Origin: Marinococcus luteus
GTDB taxonomy: Bacteria; Bacillota; Bacilli; Bacillales; Marinococcaceae
Assembly (NCBI RefSeq): GCF_900106595.1
Contig: NZ_FNNC01000002.1
Span: 124,001 to 188,000 of the forward strand
Direction: 5' to 3'
Length of the DNA: 64,000 nucleotides
Of this stretch, positions 60,128 through 64,000 are shown piece by piece. Below the pieces are notes generated by a model. That model had not been told where the DNA came from. It saw only the letters and a list, made by a program, of their open reading frames with translations, and did not search any database. Every line of letters starts with the position of its first letter. The stretch's first letter is position 1. The translations under genes and the position numbers were made by a program.

Positions 60128-60905
60128 TATTTCTCCCCCTTCCCTACCGAAAATTTCACACAAAAATCATTTTAGCACGCGTTATTTCGAATAGGAAGCG
60201 AAAAAACCTGTTAAGATGGATTCAACTCTTTATATATATTTATATGTTCTAATTACTAAGTATAACTATATATATATCGATCATATGAATTTCCTTTGAA
60301 ACGCTCCGCTTCGGCATTCTTGCTTTTACTGCTCCCTCTTCTAAAGCACTAATATTTGTAAATTTTTTGCACATTTTAACTAAAGAGTTCTTTTTTCGGT
60401 TAAATGCGGATAAAACCCCCCCCCCGATTATTGATTTTTTAGATAGAAAAAAGGTAAAAACAGGTAAATAGTCCTTTAAAATGCATATTTAATACTTTCC
60501 TCGTAATCTCTTCGTTATGATGGCTTAAAATCACTTATATGCCAGTATTTTCACCTTTCATCTATACATCAGCATGTTTTTTAGACGACTGGGGAAAAGA
60601 TAGTGCTTTATTCTTGAAAGCGGGACCTAGTTCCCGGCAGCGCTTTTTAAAAAATTATCGTTCCCCATTTTATTCCAAAACAGTGAAGTGTTGATACTAA
60701 AGCATTTAACGCATGTATTTTATTACAATATTGCAAACGCGTGATACATTTGCTCTCTTTCTTAACGGACCGGAAACCTCTCAAGCACGCTGTCTGTAAT
60801 GAGAATTGTTACTTATTTAGCATTTCTTCCAAATTTGTATCGTGGTACGGTAGTTGTAATAAACTTTTCCTTTCGACAATGGTGTAAAAAGTGTTAAGGG
60901 GGCGA
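60128..60905. other. Long AT-rich gene-free region
   Basis: About 780 bases without a supported gene on either strand. It contains an alternating TA tract near 60262-60276, a run of ten C at 60416-60425, a terminator-like hairpin at 60617-60648 (AAAGC...GGGA / TCCC...GCGCTTTTT) and, at the right end, the 19-nt element and ribosome site of the small gene at 60906. A small RNA ending at the hairpin is conceivable; nothing proves it. Confidence 0.5.
60863..60881 (+). repeat. 19-nt element shared with 45261-45279
   Basis: ACTTTTCCTTTCGACAATG, one mismatch to the copy at 45261. It includes a perfect Spo0A box core on the other strand (TGTCGAA) and precedes the small gene at 60906. Confidence 0.55.
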
Positions 60906-61118
60906 ATGACAGTGTCGGAGAAAAATGAGACGCTTTATGTGGAATTGCTTGAATCTTCTGATGATCCGCATCAGAGTTTCATGGATTTATCCCGTACGAT
61001 TCTGGACCAGGGCGTCGACTCGGAGAAGAAAGTGGAAGTGATGCGAAGACTTCTGCAGGCCTATGACACCGTGTCACGCAGGTACAAAACCGTCATACCA
61101 CTCCGGAAGGTAACATAA
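60906..61118 (+). CDS. Small protein of unknown function (70 aa)
   Basis: A 70-residue, highly charged, probably helical protein: NETLYVELLESSDDPHQSF, then a C-terminal helix with VMRRLLQAYDTVSRRYKTV. An AAGGGGG ribosome site lies at 60896-60902; ATG 60906 is very close to it, so GTG at 60912 may be the real start. A good terminator follows. No family recognised. The Spo0A-like element upstream suggests expression around entry to sporulation or stationary phase, which is an inference. Confidence 0.65.
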   Translation: MTVSEKNETLYVELLESSDDPHQSFMDLSRTILDQGVDSEKKVEVMRRLLQAYDTVSRRYKTVIPLRKVT

Positions 61119-61137
61119 ATAGAGATATAACAGGGGG

Positions 61138-61168
61138 AAGCCGGCAACTTGGGAATGCCGGCTTTTTG
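61138..61168 (+). terminator. Terminator after the small gene
   Basis: AAGCCGGCA / TGCCGGCTT stem with a 9-nt loop followed by TTTG and a later run of seven T. Confidence 0.85.
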
Positions 61169-61196
61169 TATGTTTTTTTAATCTATACAGGCATGC

Positions 61197-61222
61197 AAAA
61201 AGCCCGGGCACGCAGCCCGGAC
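61197..61222 (-). terminator. Terminator of the xanthine-dehydrogenase-type operon
   Basis: On the minus strand GTCCGGGC-TGCGT-GCCCGGGC followed by TTTTTG, just downstream of the stop at 61231. Confidence 0.85.
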
Positions 61223-61230
61223 CTGATTTA

Positions 61231-61743
61231 TTACTGAAGATTGGCGGCGGCTGCTTTCACCGCCCGGATAATGCCGCTGTAGCCGGTGCATCTGCAGATG
61301 TTTCCGGACAGTCCTTCCCGGATCTCTTCATCGTCCGGATCCGGCGTGTGCCGGAGTAACGACTCTGCGGCCATAATCATGCCCGGCGTGCAGTAGCCGC
61401 ACTGAAAGCCCCCTTCGTTCATAAACGCTTCCTGTACTATACTGCAGCGCTCCTCTGTACCCATGCCTTCAATGGTCGTTACTTCTTTGCCTTCCACCTG
61501 GTAGGCCAGCAGCAGGCACGAGCTTGTGAGCCGACCGTCCACCCAGATCGAACACGCTCCGCACCGGCCGATACCGCAGGAAATTTTCGTGCCTGTTTCA
61601 TGCAGCCCGTCTCTTAAAAGATCGACGACCCGGTCCATGGGAGACGCATCGACACTCACCTCTTTTCCGTTGACGCGGAAGGTGCACGCATATTTGCCCT
61701 GCCGGTGCTCTATCCTCCGGGAATCTTTTCTGGTTTGTTCCAA
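61231..61743 (-). CDS. Xanthine dehydrogenase-type (2Fe-2S) small subunit
   Basis: A 170-residue iron-sulfur subunit of the xanthine oxidase family. The plant-ferredoxin domain has CGIGRCGACSIWVDGRLTSSC (about 54-74, first four cysteines) and the second domain has FQCGYCTPGMIMAA and GNICRCTGYSGIIRAV. It moves electrons from the molybdenum site to the flavin subunit. The start is set at TTG 61743, eight bases after AAAGGGGG, giving a 34-base overlap with the large subunit; a GTG at 61782 is a poorer choice. Confidence 0.9.
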   Translation of the reverse strand: MEQTRKDSRRIEHRQGKYACTFRVNGKEVSVDASPMDRVVDLLRDGLHETGTKISCGIGRCGACSIWVDGRLTSSCLLLAYQVEGKEVTTIEGMGTEERCSIVQEAFMNEGGFQCGYCTPGMIMAAESLLRHTPDPDDEEIREGLSGNICRCTGYSGIIRAVKAAAANLQ

Positions 61744-63986
61744 GGCAGAAGCCCCCTTTGCTGAATCTGTTGCAGTACCCACTCTCTTGAAACAGGAAGC
61801 TTTTCCGGACGGGCCCCAATGGCCTGATAAATAGCTTCCGCAATAGCCGGTGCCACTGCAATTGTCCCTATTTCCCCGACGCCCCTGGGCCCGTGAATGT
61901 CTCCTTCCATCACTTCTTCACGCGGCTTTACCGTCACATTATCCGGCAGGTCCTTTACTCCCGGCATCAAATACGTATCGAAATTTTCCGTCTGATAGCG
62001 ACCTTCTTGCATGACGGCGTCCTCCATCAACGTGTATCCGAGCGCCATGATGCCGCCGCCTTCAATCTGTCCTCGGTACCCTTGCGGATACATGACCGGA
62101 CCGGCGGACACAGACTGTTTCAAATCAAGCACCCGTACGGTACCGGTTAAAAGGTTTACCTCCACCTCTGCGCTCACACCGCCGAAGGAATACAAATAAT
62201 GACCGGAGTCAATTTCATCCGGTGTCACCGGAAAATCAAATGATGTGTGTGTCTCAATATCCCCGTCCTGCACATATTCCGCCAGCGCCTTGTAGCTTAA
62301 AAAGAGCGAGGGCTCTGCCCCTCTTTTATGGACACCGCCTGCGCCCAGGTATAAATCTGCTGCAGCCGTCCCAGTTACTCTGGATGCTTCGATCAGCAGC
62401 TGTCTGCGAAAAGAAGCCTTCATGTTTTCCACCGCTGTCCAGACCATACTCGTGCCGCGTGAAGCGGTCGTTGAACCCGAAACCGGCACTTTATTTGTAT
62501 CACCGATCGTGATTTCAATATCTTCTTCATTACAGGAAAATGTACCTTTCATCACCGTTTCAATCACGGCTACAATGCCCTGGCCGCACTCTTCAAATCC
62601 AAAAGCAGCCTCGAGCTTTCCTTCCTTCGTGAGAGCAAGCCGCCCGCCGGAGGGGTCCAGCCGTCCGTAGCCAAGACCTCCTCCGTGCATGGAGACAGCG
62701 CCTCCCCGGCCGTTTTTCACCCACGCGGTTTCTCCCGCATTACTCAGCGGCAGCTGCTGCCAGGTGGTGACGTCTTCAAGTATCATCCGTCCGCCGTCCG
62801 TCGGAGCAATTCCCTGGCCGAGCGGGCCGGTGTCTGAGGGCTTTCTCATATTCCTTGCACGCAGCTTCGTCCCTTCCATTCCAAGCTTTTCAGCCAGCCG
62901 GTCCATCTGCCCCTCAAGCGCAAACGTTACCTGATTACCGCCAAACCCGCGGAACTCCCCGGCTACCCCGTTATTTGTGAACACGGAAACACCGGTGGTC
63001 GTAATGTTTGGGATCGGATACAGCCCGCTCGCATGCTCGACAGCAAATTCCAGAATCGCCGGGCCGAGTGTAGCATACGCCCCGGTATCGGCATAAATGG
63101 TCGTTTCGTGCGCGAGAACACGTCCGCTTTCATCAGCGCCTGTCCGCATCGTAATCGCCATCGGGTGACGCTTCAATCCTGCCCGTATCGACTCTTCCCG
63201 GGTGTTATGCACCCGGACCGGACGGCCTGTTTTCAGTGCCAGCAGCGCCCCGTACGGCTGCAGGTTCAGCTCATCCTTGCCGCCAAACGATCCGCCGATC
63301 GGACTCGAAATGATGCGTATCTTCTCTTCCGGAGTCTCCAGTATTCTCGACAGCTGAAAACGGTCTTTAAACCCGTGCTGGGTGGCCATGTATACGGAAA
63401 TGCCCCCGTCGCTTTCCGGGACAACCACCCCGCCTTCCGTTTCCATGTAGCCGTGCATCTGACGGGGCAGCTGATACGTTTCTTCGACAATACAGGTGCA
63501 CCCTGCAAAGCCCTGTTGCAGATCCCCGCGCGTATAGGAAGCTTCATGCAGGATGTTCCCGTTTTCGTGCAGCTGTTCCGCTTCGGGAGTCAGCGCTTTT
63601 TCGACCGAATCAAGCACAGGCAGCGGCTCGTACTCCACTACTACAGCTGCCAGCGCCTGATCTGCCGATTCAGCTGATTCTGCTGCCACCGCAGCTACTG
63701 CATCCCCCGTGTAGCGTACTCTGTCTTCACAAAATACGGGCTGGTCCGGCATGACGATGCCAAAGCGGTTTAACCCCGGTACGTCGTGATGTGTCAGCAC
63801 CGCATGAACGCCCGGAAGCGCTTCGGCCGCTGACGTATCGATTCTTTTAATACGGGCATGCGGATATTCGCTTCGCAGCACTTTGCCGATCAGCATATTT
63901 TCTTCAAAGCGGTCGGTTAAGTATTTCAAGGATCCGGTTACTTTCGGTACAGCGTCCGGACGGCGCTGATATTCTGGCTGTTTCAT
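61710..63986 (-). CDS. Xanthine dehydrogenase-type molybdopterin-binding large subunit
   Basis: A 758-residue molybdenum-cofactor subunit that hydroxylates purines or other N-heterocycles. Visible family elements are YLTDRFEENMLIGKVLRSEYPHARI, GSFGGKDE, EFRGFGGNQVTFALE, GFEECGQGIVAVIE and the catalytic Glu in RGVGEIGTIAVAPAI near the C-terminus. It has no good ribosome site, and its ATG overlaps a TGA in another frame, so an upstream gene outside the window (probably the FAD subunit) is translationally coupled to it. Purine catabolism is the likely role, but aldehyde or nicotinate oxidation cannot be excluded. Confidence 0.9.
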   Translation of the reverse strand: MKQPEYQRRPDAVPKVTGSLKYLTDRFEENMLIGKVLRSEYPHARIKRIDTSAAEALPGVHAVLTHHDVPGLNRFGIVMPDQPVFCEDRVRYTGDAVAAVAAESAESADQALAAVVVEYEPLPVLDSVEKALTPEAEQLHENGNILHEASYTRGDLQQGFAGCTCIVEETYQLPRQMHGYMETEGGVVVPESDGGISVYMATQHGFKDRFQLSRILETPEEKIRIISSPIGGSFGGKDELNLQPYGALLALKTGRPVRVHNTREESIRAGLKRHPMAITMRTGADESGRVLAHETTIYADTGAYATLGPAILEFAVEHASGLYPIPNITTTGVSVFTNNGVAGEFRGFGGNQVTFALEGQMDRLAEKLGMEGTKLRARNMRKPSDTGPLGQGIAPTDGGRMILEDVTTWQQLPLSNAGETAWVKNGRGGAVSMHGGGLGYGRLDPSGGRLALTKEGKLEAAFGFEECGQGIVAVIETVMKGTFSCNEEDIEITIGDTNKVPVSGSTTASRGTSMVWTAVENMKASFRRQLLIEASRVTGTAAADLYLGAGGVHKRGAEPSLFLSYKALAEYVQDGDIETHTSFDFPVTPDEIDSGHYLYSFGGVSAEVEVNLLTGTVRVLDLKQSVSAGPVMYPQGYRGQIEGGGIMALGYTLMEDAVMQEGRYQTENFDTYLMPGVKDLPDNVTVKPREEVMEGDIHGPRGVGEIGTIAVAPAIAEAIYQAIGARPEKLPVSREWVLQQIQQRGLLPWNKPEKIPGG

Positions 63987-64000
63987 GTTTTATGCACGCC

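Noticed and set aside
60617-60648. Definite small RNA gene ending in the hairpin
   Set aside because: The hairpin is imperfect and no promoter could be placed with confidence; kept only as part of the intergenic description.

Overview
The window looks like chromosome from a member of the Bacillaceae, probably a moderately halophilic or alkaliphilic one. The evidence is: AGGAGG-type ribosome binding sites with frequent TTG and GTG starts; CcpA-type cre boxes; gene neighbourhoods known from Bacillus subtilis (bioY with a yhfT/yhfS-like pair, ywrA/ywrB/ywrD-like genes, an orphan msmX-like ATPase); a Bacillaceae-type intergenic palindromic repeat; and strongly acidic proteins with Asp/Glu/Gly-rich stretches. 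I saw no rRNA, tRNA, CRISPR array, phage or intact insertion sequence.

Layout. 1-8.8 kb: 3' end of egtD, tenA, an FAD aromatic monooxygenase, a GrpB-family protein, an aldehyde dehydrogenase, a UvrD-type helicase and an MDR oxidoreductase. 8.9-14.4 kb: a CitA/CitB-type two-component system followed by a tripartite tricarboxylate transporter tctCBA, with a perfect cre box before tctC. 14.5-26 kb: a reductive pyrimidine (uracil/thymine) catabolism island. It has an M20 ureido-hydrolase, a class III aminotransferase, a nitrilase-type beta-ureidopropionase, preT, preA, dihydropyrimidinase, an NCS1 permease, a small unknown protein and a divergent PucR-type regulator. 26.2-29.4 kb: bioY, acyl-CoA ligase and thiolase, behind a promoter that overlaps a BirA-like operator. 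29.4-33.8 kb: an enolase-superfamily pseudogene, a DASS anion transporter and a second CitA/CitB-type two-component system.

33.9-44.9 kb: nei, a GYF-PrsW fusion, a transglutaminase-like protein, a second NCS1 permease, ubiX, a PhzF-family protein, a divergent MurE-like ligase, a DUF3892 protein, and an OmpR-type two-component system followed by a small exported repeat protein. 44.9-45.6 kb: a gene-poor stretch with a minus-strand candidate structured RNA ending in a strong terminator. 45.6-56.8 kb: an MDR oxidoreductase, a DrrAB-like ABC exporter, an alpha/beta hydrolase, manA, a methyltransferase, a five-gene gntR-amidase-ggt-chrA-chrA operon with its own operator, and an SDR. 56.8-57.1 kb: a tandem palindromic repeat. 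57.2-64 kb: the msmX-like ATPase, an AI-2E-family membrane protein, a COG2426 membrane protein, a long AT-rich gene-free stretch, a small unknown gene and two xanthine-dehydrogenase-type subunits running off the right edge.

The common theme is scavenging of carbon and nitrogen: di/tricarboxylates, pyrimidines, purines, gamma-glutamyl compounds and amides. Several modules carry a linked sensor or regulator, and cre-like boxes at four promoters suggest carbon catabolite control.
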